From positions 1 through 64,000 of the IMG/VR virus record IMGVR_UViG_3300042893_000241: a stretch of DNA of 64,000 bases; one strand, given 5' to 3'. Both the position numbers and the translations under genes were made by a program. This document shows positions 1 through 7,896 of the stretch, one piece after another. Within the stretch, counting starts at the first letter, position 1, and the number at the start of each line of letters is the position of its first letter. The notes under the pieces were generated by a model. It was not told the DNA's origin, did not search any database, and saw only the letters and a program-made list of their open reading frames with translations. Source of the DNA: a virus.

Positions 1-1764
1 AGTATTTGATGCGCCACTGATTGTTTTATTTGTTAAGGTATTGGTAGAAGATATAGTTGGAACAACCACACCCTCAACAGCAAGAACACCCGCAGATGAA
101 CGTGTTAAAGTAGTATCAGTAGCGTGTCCTAATTCAATACTACCAACACCTAATGCAGTGGAAGTGGAAGCAGTAATACCGCTAACTGGTAGACCAGTAG
201 CATTTGTTAATGTACCAGAAGATGGAGTGCCAAGCGCACCACCCGAATAGAGAACTGTACCACCAGCACCGAAAGCAACTGATGAAGAATCCGTACCAGT
301 AAATGTTAACGTGTTTGACGCTGTTAATGTTTTACCATCAGCGATTGTTAACGTGGAACTAGTTGCTGGTGCAGTAATCGCAACCTTGTTGACAGATGTA
401 GCAGTCGCCACGCCAAGAGTCGGTGTAACAAGTGTTGGACTTGTGGCAAAAACAGCAGCACCACTACCCGTTTCATCAGTTAAGGCTGCTAGTAGTTGAG
501 CAGAAGTGAATGATCCTAGTACCGCTGCGTTGCCTACCGATGTGATATGCCCCGTTAAGTTTGCGTTAGTTGTTACATTACCCGCAGTTAATCCAGATGC
601 TGTGCCCGTTACATTGGTCATTACACCAGAAGCAGGAGTGCCTAATGCTGGTGTCGTTAGTGTTGGACTTGTTAGAGTCTTGTTAGTTAGAGTCTGGGTT
701 GATGTGGTACCAACAACTGGAATGTAGTTAGTTCCGTCTACTGTAAATTCCCAAACATCGGAAGTTTCATTCCATTGAAGAGCAACGTTAGTGGAAGTAC
801 CACGTTCGACTTCAATACCAGCATTTTGTGATGGAGTTCCCGCTTCATTACTATTTAAAGTAATGATGTTATCAGCAAGATTGATTGTTTCGGTGTTTAC
901 TGTGGTCGTAGTTCCGGAAACAGTTAGATTACCACTAACAGTTAAATCATTGAATGTAACGTTAGATCCAGTTCCAACTGCCTGGCCAATAGCAACTGCA
1001 CCGTCAGTGATAGTAACACCAGTTCCAGCGCTGAAGTGAGCGCGAACATCTGACGCACTTGGACCAGTATATGTGATCACACCAGTTGTGCTGTTATATG
1101 CTAGTGATCCATCACCACCACTATCTGTTACAGATACAGCACCACGCGCAAGAGCATCTGTATACTGTGTGATTGTTGTTGCGATAGCACCATCAGTGAT
1201 AGTAACACCGGTTCCGGCGCTAAAGTGGGCGCGAACATCGGTAGCAGATGGCCCCGTATAAGTTATTACACCCGTAGTGGAATTGTATGCTAATGAACCA
1301 TCACCACCACTATCTGTTACCGATACAGAACCTCTTGCAAGAGTATCGGTGTATTGTGTGATTGTGCTTGAAATTGCACCCGAGGTAATAGAAATACCAG
1401 TGCTTGCACTAAAGTGGGCGCGAACATCTGTTGCGCTTGGACCAGTGTAAGTAATTGCACCCGTTGTGCTATTATATGCAAGTGAACCATCACCACCGGA
1501 ATCTGTTACCGATACTGCCGCTCTTGCTCTAGTATCAGTGAAATACAGATTTGTAGCACCTTCTGTAATCTCGTCGCTGTTATCTTTAGTCTGAATTGCT
1601 GAAGTAACAAATGCTTCTGTTGCCAGAGGTTTACCACCTGCGGTAGTACCATCATGAACAACTACTGTATCTTTTGTTGTGTCGACCGTGACTTCACCAA
1701 CAGCACCTGTGAAGGTATTATGCTGGGTAGTAGTCCCTCTTCTAAGTTGTAAAATCGTTGCCAT
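1..1764 (-). CDS. Tail fibre protein with Mtd-like N-terminal domain (C-terminus off window)
   Basis: The minus-strand frame opens at ATG 1764 behind a GGAG-type ribosome binding site and stays open to base 1, so only about 588 N-terminal codons are visible. The first 48 residues ([18 protein letters not shown]..., ending [14 protein letters not shown]) match the short N-terminal domain of the Bordetella phage tropism determinant Mtd, which attaches receptor-binding proteins to the virion. Three 63-residue repeats ([18 protein letters not shown]...) follow, then [17 protein letters not shown] and a NAGIEVERG segment typical of T4-like marine phage fibres. The rest is Thr/Ser/Gly-rich low-complexity beta sequence. 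It sits at the end of a minus-strand fibre operon (4917 to 1). The receptor-binding tip is not in the window. The role as a fibre is inferred from composition and context. Confidence 0.8.
   Translation of the reverse strand, partial: MATILQLRRGTTTQHNTFTGAVGEVTVDTTKDTVVVHDGTTAGGKPLATEAFVTSAIQTKDNSDEITEGATNLYFTDTRARAAVSVTDSGGDGSLAYNSTTGAITYTGPSATDVRAHFSASTGISITSGAISSTITQYTDTLARGSVSVTDSGGDGSLAYNSTTGVITYTGPSATDVRAHFSAGTGVTITDGAIATTITQYTDALARGAVSVTDSGGDGSLAYNSTTGVITYTGPSASDVRAHFSAGTGVTITDGAVAIGQAVGTGSNVTFNDLTVSGNLTVSGTTTTVNTETINLADNIITLNSNEAGTPSQNAGIEVERGTSTNVALQWNETSDVWEFTVDGTNYIPVVGTTSTQTLTNKTLTSPTLTTPALGTPASGVMTNVTGTASGLTAGNVTTNANLTGHITSVGNAAVLGSFTSAQLLAALTDETGSGAAVFATSPTLVTPTLGVATATSVNKVAITAPATSSTLTIADGKTLTASNTLTFTGTDSSSVAFGAGGTVLYSGGALGTPSSGTLTNATGLPVSGITASTSTALGVGSIELGHATDTTLTRSSAGVLAVEGVVVPTISSTNTLTNKTISGASNT
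975..1545 (-). repeat. Three 189-bp direct repeats inside a tail fibre gene
   Basis: The marker GCGCGAACATC on the plus strand recurs at 1040, 1229 and 1418, an exact spacing of 189 bp. The surrounding text is nearly identical in the three copies. This equals 63 codons, so the repeat is in frame and adds a fibre-shaft unit. Copy number could vary by recombination without breaking the frame. Confidence 0.85.
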
Positions 1765-1787
1765 TTGTATCTCCTAGTCCACCCTTT

Positions 1788-1994
1788 TTAGGTAGTATAT
1801 GTTCCACCATCAAGAATGGCACCGTCTTTTATGTTTGCTAGAGTAGTTTTTAACAACTCATGTCCACCAGCAGTTGATCCGTCATGCACTCTTATAGAAT
1901 TGTTTGTAGTGTCTACGGTGATTTCTGCTTCTGCACCAGTAAAGGTATTGTGTTGAGTTGAAGTACCTCTTCTCAGTTTAACTCGTGCAGCCAT
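1788..1994 (-). CDS. Short Mtd_N-like adaptor protein ending in DGGTY
   Basis: This 68-residue protein begins [20 protein letters not shown] and continues to VHDGSTAGGHELL, a close copy of the first 50 residues of the fibre encoded next door (1-1764). After that domain it has only a short tail, KDGAILDGGTYTT. It looks like a virion-attachment domain with no shaft or receptor-binding part. The start overlaps the stop of the upstream gene (TGATG at 1992-1996), which indicates translational coupling. It may be a minor appendage subunit, a capping protein or a remnant of a fibre duplication. The sequence relation is seen directly; the role is inferred. Confidence 0.75.
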   Translation of the reverse strand: MAARVKLRRGTSTQHNTFTGAEAEITVDTTNNSIRVHDGSTAGGHELLKTTLANIKDGAILDGGTYTT

Positions 1995-2344
1995 CAGATA
2001 CTCCCGTAATCAATTGAGTTATACGCAAAAACATTATCGGTAATTAACCCGTAATCTAAATCTGCGTTTTGATTTAGGCGAACGACCGCGACACCTGGAG
2101 TGGTTGTGGTATCAACAGCGAAATCGCCGAAAACGGTGTCCGCGAATGAAATTGTTGCCACTCCCGTGTTCGCTCCACCATCATTAACTTCAACTCCACC
2201 GAGAGTAACAACAGTACCATCAGTTTTTTTCGAGAAAATTTTCTTGTCTGTTAAATTTACCGCAAGTTCGCCTATTGCCAGATCGGCACCAGTTGGGGCC
2301 GCGCCCCCGGTTTCATTTCTTTTGATTTGAACTACTGTTGCCAT
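1994..2344 (-). CDS. Small tail-fibre-like protein
   Basis: This 116-residue protein starts MATVVQIKRNETGGAAPTGADLAIGELAVNLTDKKIFSKKTDG. The same opening pattern (M-x-x-x-x-IKR, followed by GELA.N..D.KIF) is used by phage fibre and hyaluronidase-like adaptor domains, and it resembles the start of the 563-residue fibre at 2646-4337. It ends NSIDYGSI, which may be a divergent form of the DGGTY terminus of its neighbours. It lies in the fibre operon between a coiled-coil protein and the Mtd_N-like protein, whose start overlaps its stop by one base. It is probably a virion appendage component; the exact function is unknown. Confidence 0.7.
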   Translation of the reverse strand: MATVVQIKRNETGGAAPTGADLAIGELAVNLTDKKIFSKKTDGTVVTLGGVEVNDGGANTGVATISFADTVFGDFAVDTTTTPGVAVVRLNQNADLDYGLITDNVFAYNSIDYGSI

Positions 2345-2353
2345 TCATCAATC

Positions 2354-2590
2354 CTATCCGTCTTTTGTAAAGTTCGATTCTTCCCAGTCGGACTTAGCGG
2401 CTTTCTTTACAGGTGTAGCAGTTGCAAGATTTAATGCCTCTTCTAATTCCTGTACCTTGGCTGTCAATTCAGCCATCGTCTCGTTTGCTAAATTTAACTG
2501 GGTCTTTACCATGATATTATCAAGAGTAATTGTTTTAAGTTGTTCGGCCAGATTATTAATATACGAATTGATAAACTTAGTTTGATCCAT
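2354..2590 (-). CDS. Small coiled-coil protein in the fibre operon
   Basis: This 78-residue protein starts at ATG 2590 (MDQTKFINSYINNLAEQL...) with GGAGATACATA just upstream. A longer in-frame reading from 2638 has no ribosome binding site and crosses a hairpin, so it is not preferred. The middle is a heptad-like coiled coil (NLANETMAELTAKVQELEEALN) and the tail is charged (KSDWEESNFTKDG). Similar short coiled-coil proteins accompany fibre genes in marine T4-like phages. It could be a fibre chaperone or a linker; no domain is recognised. Confidence 0.7.
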   Translation of the reverse strand: MDQTKFINSYINNLAEQLKTITLDNIMVKTQLNLANETMAELTAKVQELEEALNLATATPVKKAAKSDWEESNFTKDG

Positions 2591-2609
2591 TATGTATCTC
2601 CACAGAGTT

Positions 2610-2630
2610 GGGGTGGGACAATCCCACCCC
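2610..2630 (-). terminator. Perfect 9-bp hairpin between fibre genes, possible attenuator
   Basis: GGGGTGGGA and TCCCACCCC form a perfect 9-bp stem around a 3-base loop. It lies 16 bases past the stop of the 563-residue fibre gene and 20 bases before the next start codon. There is no T-run after it on either strand, so it is not a standard intrinsic terminator. It may attenuate transcription, protect an RNA 3' end or be a processing site that sets fibre subunit ratios. Confidence 0.5.
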
Positions 2631-2645
2631 ATTCTCATCTATTTA

Positions 2646-4337
2646 TTAGTATGTTCCACCGTCGATATTACCGAACGAAGGAGCAGCACCTGAACCACCG
2701 GATAGAAGAACTTGGCCTGCAGTTCCAGCAGCCGTAACACCGAGTGCAGAAGTGCCGTTACCGAACATAACGCCGTTAGCAGTAAACGTTGCCGCACCAG
2801 TACCACCGTTTGGAACAGTGATTGCCGAAGCAAGCGAAGCAATAGTTCCGCCTTCGAGGTTAGCAACAAGAGTAGCAATGGTATAACCAGTTGCCGCTGT
2901 GTTAACAGTTGTTGTTGGAGCAGCTTGTGAGTCCTTGAAGAGTCTCCACTTACCGTCTGAAGCATCACGGAAGATACCTGAGTAAAGGTCTAGCGAACCG
3001 CTGGTATCATACATACCGAACAGACCGATGTCAACTGCGTCGGTTGCATTGTTGTCGTTACCAACGAATACGAGAGGATCGGTAACAGTTAGAGTTGTCG
3101 AGTTAACAGTAGTTGTTGTTCCCGAAACTGTTAGGTTTCCTGCAACAGTAACGTTAGCACCCGAAAGTGTAAGAGCAGTAGTTCCGTCAGATGCCTTAAT
3201 GTCATTTCCGCCGATCTTAAGATCGCCAGCAACAGTAACGTCAGCGCCGTCAAGTGTCAGAGCAGTAGCAGTAGATGACTTAATGTCATTACCAGTTACA
3301 GTAAGATCGCCAGCAATAGCAACGTTTGCAGCATCAAGCGTAATAGCAGTAGCAGAAGATGACTTAATGTCATTTCCAGTAACTGTCAGGTCGCCAGCAA
3401 CGGCAACATCTGCACCCGAAAGAGTGATAGAAGTTGTTCCGCCAGATGCCTTGATGTCGTTACCACCAACTGTTAGGTCACCAACAAGAACAACGTTGTC
3501 TGTAAGAGCAACAGTTACGCCAGCATCTTCAGAACCTGAACCTGTGATAGCAACTTGGTTTGCAGTTCCAGAAACAGTAGCAACATAGTTACCAGTTGTG
3601 TCAGTTCCAAGAGCAACCGAGTTAGCAGCAATCGAGGCAACACCGGATTCACTGATTGTAATATCGCCAGAAACGGCAGCATAGATGTAATCGCCAATAT
3701 CTTCAGCAGTAATCTTCTTGTTTGCAGTTGCCGAAGCATCATAAACAAGGAACTCGTCCGCATCAGCAAGTGATGTCAGAGCAGTAGCACCAGTAATATC
3801 AGCAACGATACCAACTGTATTGTCTGTAATGGTTGTCTTGATACCAGCAGTACCAGCAAAAGTCAGCGTTCCGCCTGTCGCGAACGAATCAGTATTAGGA
3901 ACTCCTTGGTTGTCGCTGATTGTGAATGATGACGAAGCAGGAGAAGCGAATGCGAGTTGACCTGAACCGTTTGTGGTAAGGATCTGACCATCTGTACCGT
4001 CTGCGGTTGGAAGGATCAGAGTAAGGTCAGCGGCAAGTGTATCAGCCGCCTTCAGAGTTACTTTGTTGGAACCATTATTTGTTCCTTCAGCAAAGGTTGC
4101 TTTGCCACCAACTGTTGCAGTTGCATCCACAAGACGGGCATCAACCTTGTCTGTGAAATACTTACCACCAACAGCATGAATTGCGGCAGTTCCGCCTTGC
4201 ACTGACTCGATGTATAGTTTCGCACCTACGCCGCTATTGCTGGCGTCCTGTGCATAGGCCATTTCGCCTTCTAGGAGATCAGTGGTTGCAGGAGCAGTTA
4301 CGCCTGAACTTCTTTTAATTTGAATAATTGTTGACAT
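2646..4337 (-). CDS. Tail fibre protein with 28-29-residue shaft repeats
   Basis: This 563-residue protein opens MSTIIQIKRSSGVTAPATTDLLEGEMAYAQD, an adaptor-type start shared with other fibre ORFs here. Residues around 285-400 contain four tandem 28-29-residue units of the form GDLTVTGNDIKSSxATALTLDGADVxVA, followed by [14 protein letters not shown], which is shared with the 1-1764 fibre. A LYSGIFRDASDGKWRLFKDS segment and a VPNGGTGAATF motif, common in phage fibres, come later. The protein ends FGNIDGGTY. The composition is Ala/Thr/Gly/Ser-rich with no cysteine. It is probably a structural fibre of the tail; the receptor and the oligomeric state cannot be read from the sequence. Confidence 0.85.
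   Translation of the reverse strand: MSTIIQIKRSSGVTAPATTDLLEGEMAYAQDASNSGVGAKLYIESVQGGTAAIHAVGGKYFTDKVDARLVDATATVGGKATFAEGTNNGSNKVTLKAADTLAADLTLILPTADGTDGQILTTNGSGQLAFASPASSSFTISDNQGVPNTDSFATGGTLTFAGTAGIKTTITDNTVGIVADITGATALTSLADADEFLVYDASATANKKITAEDIGDYIYAAVSGDITISESGVASIAANSVALGTDTTGNYVATVSGTANQVAITGSGSEDAGVTVALTDNVVLVGDLTVGGNDIKASGGTTSITLSGADVAVAGDLTVTGNDIKSSSATAITLDAANVAIAGDLTVTGNDIKSSTATALTLDGADVTVAGDLKIGGNDIKASDGTTALTLSGANVTVAGNLTVSGTTTTVNSTTLTVTDPLVFVGNDNNATDAVDIGLFGMYDTSGSLDLYSGIFRDASDGKWRLFKDSQAAPTTTVNTAATGYTIATLVANLEGGTIASLASAITVPNGGTGAATFTANGVMFGNGTSALGVTAAGTAGQVLLSGGSGAAPSFGNIDGGTY
3130..3490 (-). repeat. Four tandem 84-87-bp coding repeats in the fibre shaft
   Basis: The units encode GDLTV(T/G)GNDIK(S/A)S...LTL(D/S)GA(D/N)V(T/A)VA. 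Two are 28 and two are 29 codons long. They form a beta-rich shaft. The DNA copies are diverged but clearly aligned. Confidence 0.75.
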
Positions 4338-4372
4338 TTTAGACTATTCCTTTTTGGTTATTGTCTTTATTA

Positions 4373-4588
4373 TTAATACGTTCCGCCATCAATTGACGAA
4401 GGTGCAACGGTGGTGGAAGGATCTACTGCTTCCCATTTTAGTGTCTCTGAGTTATAAATCAATGTATATCCATCCTGTAATCCTGCTGCGTCAACATTCG
4501 CCAAAGTCTCCACCTTTTGTGAACCGCGGCCGCTAACTATACTCGTATTTATAGTTTTAGAATTTGGAACGGTTACTTTTATAGCCAT
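4373..4588 (-). CDS. Small virion-associated protein ending in DGGTY
   Basis: This 71-residue protein (MAIKVTVPNSKTINTSIVSG...) contains LQDGYTLIYNSETLKWEAVDP, a short motif that appears as a repeat in many phage fibre proteins, and ends SSIDGGTY. The same C-terminus closes the 563-residue fibre and, almost, the 68-residue Mtd_N-like protein. Its start overlaps the stop of the upstream gene as TAATG. It is probably a small appendage or fibre-tip protein, inferred from its operon and its shared terminus. Confidence 0.75.
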   Translation of the reverse strand: MAIKVTVPNSKTINTSIVSGRGSQKVETLANVDAAGLQDGYTLIYNSETLKWEAVDPSTTVAPSSIDGGTY

Positions 4589-4917
4589 TATTTTGTTACC
4601 TCTGGATTAACTACTACAATTCCTTCGAGAACTCTGATAGTTTCTTCATCACTCACCACTTCAATATCGTAAACATATCTTCCTGCTTTAATTTCGGAAG
4701 TTTCTTCTGCCGTCAAAGATATAGTTACTTCTCCATCTAAGGGAGAAGTAATAGCGGCGGTAAAATCTATTGCGGTGTTTGTATAAAAAGACTTGCGCAT
4801 CTGAGATGCGGCAGTATAATCAGAGAGATCCTTCGCATCTCCGTATTGATCACTGACTTCTATAGCAAAACTAAAGGTCGTTCCTTGATCAATATAAATA
4901 TTTTGAACCTGCGCCAT
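4588..4917 (-). CDS. Ig-like baseplate/fibre accessory protein (BppU N-domain-like)
   Basis: This 109-residue protein (MAQVQNIYIDQGTTFSFAIEVSDQYGDAKDLSDYTAASQMRKSF...) has the pattern of a compact Ig-like beta sandwich, with ITSPLDGEVTISLTAEET and AGRYVYDIEVVS...RVLEGIVVVNPEVT. Similar domains form the N-terminus of upper baseplate proteins in lactococcal phages and occur as separate small proteins in marine T4-like phages. It is the first gene of the leftmost minus operon, 28 bases downstream of a TATAAATA late promoter, as expected for a virion part. Confidence 0.65.
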   Translation of the reverse strand: MAQVQNIYIDQGTTFSFAIEVSDQYGDAKDLSDYTAASQMRKSFYTNTAIDFTAAITSPLDGEVTISLTAEETSEIKAGRYVYDIEVVSDEETIRVLEGIVVVNPEVTK

Positions 4918-4926
4918 AAGAACCCT

Positions 4927-4934
4927 TATAAATG
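4927..4934 (+). promoter_or_regulatory. T4-type late promoter variant TATAAATG for the glycosyltransferase operon
   Basis: TATAAATG differs from the late consensus at the last base only and lies 33 bases upstream of the ATG at 4967. It is arranged back-to-back with the minus-strand late promoter at 4945-4952, so the two transcripts would overlap at their 5' ends. Confidence 0.55.
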
Positions 4935-4944
4935 TATTTGAACT

Positions 4945-4952
4945 TATTTATA
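4945..4952 (-). promoter_or_regulatory. T4-type late promoter TATAAATA for the left fibre operon
   Basis: The minus strand reads TATAAATA, the exact T4 late -10 element recognised by gp55 with gp33. It lies 28 bases upstream of the first fibre-operon start codon (4917), in the 49-base gap between divergent genes. Confidence 0.75.
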
Positions 4953-4966
4953 ATTTTAGGTGAACT

Positions 4967-5644
4967 ATGAAAACGATATTGATGCTAAAATATGGCACAA
5001 AATATTCCAAAGAAGATGTAGATCGTATCATCGAAGCCACTGGTGGCAAGTATAATTACGCCTGTATAACCGACGATACTACCCTCGATCCCAGAGTTAA
5101 AATAATTCCATTACCAGAAGATGTTGACGGGACTTTCATTAAAATATGGATGTATGGTCTTGAAGACTTGGGTGATGTTCTTTACTTCGACCTTGATATT
5201 AGAATACAAAAAGATGTCGATAATTTATGGAATTATCTTGACGAACGCCCAACTATATGCTATACTTATTGGAAGGATATAAGTTGGGTAGATAAAAAAG
5301 CGAGTTCTTACAGCGAACAATACTTGAGTAATTATAATTCTAGTGCTGTCCTATGGCGCTCTGGTAGTTCAAAAGCCAAAGAGATTTGGGAACATTTTGA
5401 AAAGGACATGGACTATTATATGATTAAGTATTGGGGCGACGATAGATTTTTATGGCATGAGAAGTTTGATTTTAAGTGGTTTCCAAAAGGCGAGTTTTAT
5501 TCTTTTCTCTATGGTGCAGACTACTACGACCCAGAGAAGAGAATTGTAGACAGATACCGACCAGAGTATACAGTATGTTTACTCAATGGTTTAGATTATT
5601 TTCCAGGATATGATAAAAAATATGATGAACTTTCTAACAATTAA
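4967..5644 (+). CDS. GT-A-like glycosyltransferase, paralog 1 of 4
   Basis: This 225-residue protein starts MKTILMLKYGTKYSKEDVDRI behind an AGGTGA ribosome binding site. LYFDLDIRIQKDV near residue 75 supplies a DxD motif (D75, D77), the metal and nucleotide-sugar binding signature of GT-A enzymes. The order of blocks K(W/Y)GxKY, C(Y/I)T(D/E), DLDxxIQ, YNSS..LW and a late WxYS(W/Y)NxG-like block (here FYSFLYG) is shared with the next three genes, so the four are paralogs. It is the shortest and most divergent copy. The acceptor is unknown; virion proteins such as fibres are plausible because the operon carries a late-type promoter and lies between fibre genes. Confidence 0.7.
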   Translation: MKTILMLKYGTKYSKEDVDRIIEATGGKYNYACITDDTTLDPRVKIIPLPEDVDGTFIKIWMYGLEDLGDVLYFDLDIRIQKDVDNLWNYLDERPTICYTYWKDISWVDKKASSYSEQYLSNYNSSAVLWRSGSSKAKEIWEHFEKDMDYYMIKYWGDDRFLWHEKFDFKWFPKGEFYSFLYGADYYDPEKRIVDRYRPEYTVCLLNGLDYFPGYDKKYDELSNN

Positions 5645-6392
5645 ATGGGGTGACAAATATTCTGAAAAGTATGTGAACAATCTTTACAAAATGGTAAAGA
5701 AGCACTACACTAAAGATTTCAGATTTATTTGTTATACCGATGATGTAAAAAAGATTAATAAGAATATTGAAGTCGTTCCTATTCCAGATGACGATCTCCT
5801 GCATCCTAAATATTATTACGGTAAAGAAGAATACTGTTTCGATAGGGCAAAATTTCTAGTCTTCAATTCAGAAGAATGGATAGACTGTGAATATGAAGAT
5901 CGATTCTGTTACTTAGATTTGGATGTGGTAATTCAAAATAACATTGATGAAATAGATGATCTGGCCAAGAAGCCTAGAATTGCACATAGTTTATGGCAAC
6001 CAGATGGTCAACTGGACGAAAGATTCTTCATTGAAACTCGGGGCACATACTACAATTCCAGTATGATGTTGTGGTCATACGGCCAGTGCCAGCATATATA
6101 TTATGACGTTTGGGAAGAAAGCGAAATCATTTTCAAAACTTTCTTTAAGGGAACAGACAACTACCATTTCTGGAGACAAAGAGACTTCTGGAAAAACATT
6201 CCAGATCATTGGTTATATTCTTGGAATAGAGGAAGATATCATCCCGGCGACACAGATCGTTTCAAGTTTAGGGATGATGCTAAAATCTGCCTGTTCAATA
6301 CAGATAACGTACCTCATCCCTCTACGAAAGATCACGTAGAATTGGCAGAGTGTAAGGATAAAAATATTATTAGATTGTGGAACGCAAAATGA
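5622..6392 (+). CDS. GT-A-like glycosyltransferase, paralog 2 of 4
   Basis: This 256-residue protein starts at about 5622 (MMNFLTIKWGDKYSEKYVNNLY), chosen because the paralogs begin just before the K-W-G-x-K-Y block. An in-frame ATG at 5610 would sit one base from the AGGA. It overlaps the end of paralog 1 by 23 bases. Motifs are ICYTDD near 37, CYLDLDVVIQNNID with the DxD at D99/D101, YNSSMMLW, and WLYSWNRGRYHPGD. The last block is typical of the marine-phage family of small GT-A-like transferases. Its stop overlaps the next start as ATGA (6389-6392), indicating coupling. The sugar donor and acceptor are not predictable. Confidence 0.7.
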   Translation: MMNFLTIKWGDKYSEKYVNNLYKMVKKHYTKDFRFICYTDDVKKINKNIEVVPIPDDDLLHPKYYYGKEEYCFDRAKFLVFNSEEWIDCEYEDRFCYLDLDVVIQNNIDEIDDLAKKPRIAHSLWQPDGQLDERFFIETRGTYYNSSMMLWSYGQCQHIYYDVWEESEIIFKTFFKGTDNYHFWRQRDFWKNIPDHWLYSWNRGRYHPGDTDRFKFRDDAKICLFNTDNVPHPSTKDHVELAECKDKNIIRLWNAK

Positions 6393-7213
6393 AAATACGA
6401 GTAAATTACGTTTGTTGTAAATGGGGCACCAAATACGATGCTGAGTTTGTCAATCGTCTTTATAGGATGGCAAAGAAGCATACTCCAGATAATTTTGAGT
6501 TCCATTTCTATTGCTATACCGATAATAGCGAAGGATTTGACGAAGAGATTAAAGTCATCGACTTTCCAGACATTCCCGACATTCATCCCAAATACTGGTT
6601 CGGTTCAGAGGATTTCAAATACGGTATGGCACGTTGTTGGGACAGGCCAAAGACGTTCATCTTCAATACACACAACTTCGCAGACGATAAACCCACTGGA
6701 AGATTTGTCTTTTTCGACCTTGATGTTATCATACAAAATGATTTGTCGCCAATCATCACTTATGACCTAGAGAATCCCACCAAGTTGCGTTCATGGTGGC
6801 AAGACCCTCGCCCCATGAAGTCTCGTAACTTTAAGTTGTCACATGGTGCATATACTAATGGTAGTTGCATGGTGTGGTCAGATGATCAGACCGAATGTAT
6901 TTGGCAGGATGTCCTAGAACATCAAGAGCGTATTTGGTTTACCTTTACAGACGGCACAGATAATTATCACAGTTGGCGATGGGGCGACTTTAGTAATACT
7001 CCTCTATGGAAACATTTTCCTAATACCTTTGCATACTCATACAATAGAGGTCGAGACTGGCAAGAAGGTGATTTAGAAGTCGCTAAATATAGAAAAGACT
7101 GCATTCTTTGTGTATTCAACGTGGACTTATTGCCGTTTCAAGACAATCACAGAGGTAAAGTAAAACAAGAAACGCTCGTTGATCCAGACTTATTAGAACA
7201 TTGGAATATTTAA
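6389..7213 (+). CDS. GT-A-like glycosyltransferase, paralog 3 of 4
   Basis: This 274-residue protein starts at ATG 6389 (MKIRVNYVCCKWGTKYDAEFVNRLY), fixed by the ATGA overlap with the previous gene. It is the longest paralog. FYCYTDNSEGF matches the CYTDD block, VFFDLDVIIQNDLS gives the DxD, YTNGSCMVW replaces YNSS..LW, and FAYSYNRGRDWQEGD gives the C-terminal block. Its stop overlaps the next start as TAATG at 7211-7215. It is most similar to paralog 2 (shared IHPKYWFGSE/LHPKYYYGKE and YHSWRWGDF/YHFWRQRDF segments), which suggests a recent local duplication. Confidence 0.7.
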   Translation: MKIRVNYVCCKWGTKYDAEFVNRLYRMAKKHTPDNFEFHFYCYTDNSEGFDEEIKVIDFPDIPDIHPKYWFGSEDFKYGMARCWDRPKTFIFNTHNFADDKPTGRFVFFDLDVIIQNDLSPIITYDLENPTKLRSWWQDPRPMKSRNFKLSHGAYTNGSCMVWSDDQTECIWQDVLEHQERIWFTFTDGTDNYHSWRWGDFSNTPLWKHFPNTFAYSYNRGRDWQEGDLEVAKYRKDCILCVFNVDLLPFQDNHRGKVKQETLVDPDLLEHWNI

Positions 7214-7896
7214 TGATTGATATCTACACAGTGAAATGGGGATACAAATATGGTCCTGAGTATGTCAATAAATTGTTCGAGCAGTGTAAGGAGCATATTA
7301 CGGGTGAGTTTGAATTTCACTGCATAACGGAACATGAAGTGGGATTGAACCCAGAAATAATCATTGTTCCTTTGCCTACAGACAACTATTATGAGAAGTG
7401 GTGGAACAAGTTATATTTGTTTGATCGACATTTTATTCGTAAACAGGGTGAGAAATTATTCTTTGATTTGGATATTGACATTCAACAAAACATCGATTGT
7501 ATCGTTGAACATGATCCAGAAGATAAACTTACTTTCATTCGAACTCATTGGCACAACCTAAACAAAATGAAAATCGATACTAAAGATATTCCTCATAAGT
7601 ATACAGACTTGAATTCAAGTGTGTTAAGATGGAATGACAAATTAGATGTTGATAAAATCACCAAGTTCGTTAGAGATTACCCTGACCAGATGTTTTATTA
7701 TTATCGGGGTCTCGATAACATGTTCGGTCATCAAAGAGAACGTCTTTTAAAAATAGACTATTTTCCAGACGGCTGGGTATACAGTTATAATTATGGGTAT
7801 ATGTGGCCTGCCGATACTAGAGAACAAGTTCTCAGAGAACAGCCACTAATTTGTTTGTATGATTCAATGGAAAGACCACAAGATGCTAAACTATAA
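7213..7896 (+). CDS. GT-A-like glycosyltransferase, paralog 4 of 4
   Basis: This 227-residue protein starts at ATG 7213 (MIDIYTVKWGYKYGPEYVNKLFEQCKEH), set by the TAATG overlap. LFFDLDIDIQQNID carries the DxD, LNSSVLRW is the middle block, and WVYSYNYGYMWPADT is the late block. It is closer in length to paralog 1 than to 2 and 3. All four share the same gene order and frame coupling, so they are probably made together. They could build a multi-sugar glycan stepwise or each act on a different acceptor. Confidence 0.7.
   Translation: MIDIYTVKWGYKYGPEYVNKLFEQCKEHITGEFEFHCITEHEVGLNPEIIIVPLPTDNYYEKWWNKLYLFDRHFIRKQGEKLFFDLDIDIQQNIDCIVEHDPEDKLTFIRTHWHNLNKMKIDTKDIPHKYTDLNSSVLRWNDKLDVDKITKFVRDYPDQMFYYYRGLDNMFGHQRERLLKIDYFPDGWVYSYNYGYMWPADTREQVLREQPLICLYDSMERPQDAKL

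Noticed and set aside
1-1994. A diversity-generating retroelement, suggested by the Mtd-like domain
   Set aside because: No reverse transcriptase, template repeat or C-type lectin variable region is visible in the window. Only the attachment domain is shared, and the fibre C-terminus is outside.
3028-3588. A 186-residue plus-strand ORF across the fibre repeats
   Set aside because: A shadow of the repeated fibre gene on the other strand; its repetitive pattern mirrors the 84-87-bp units.
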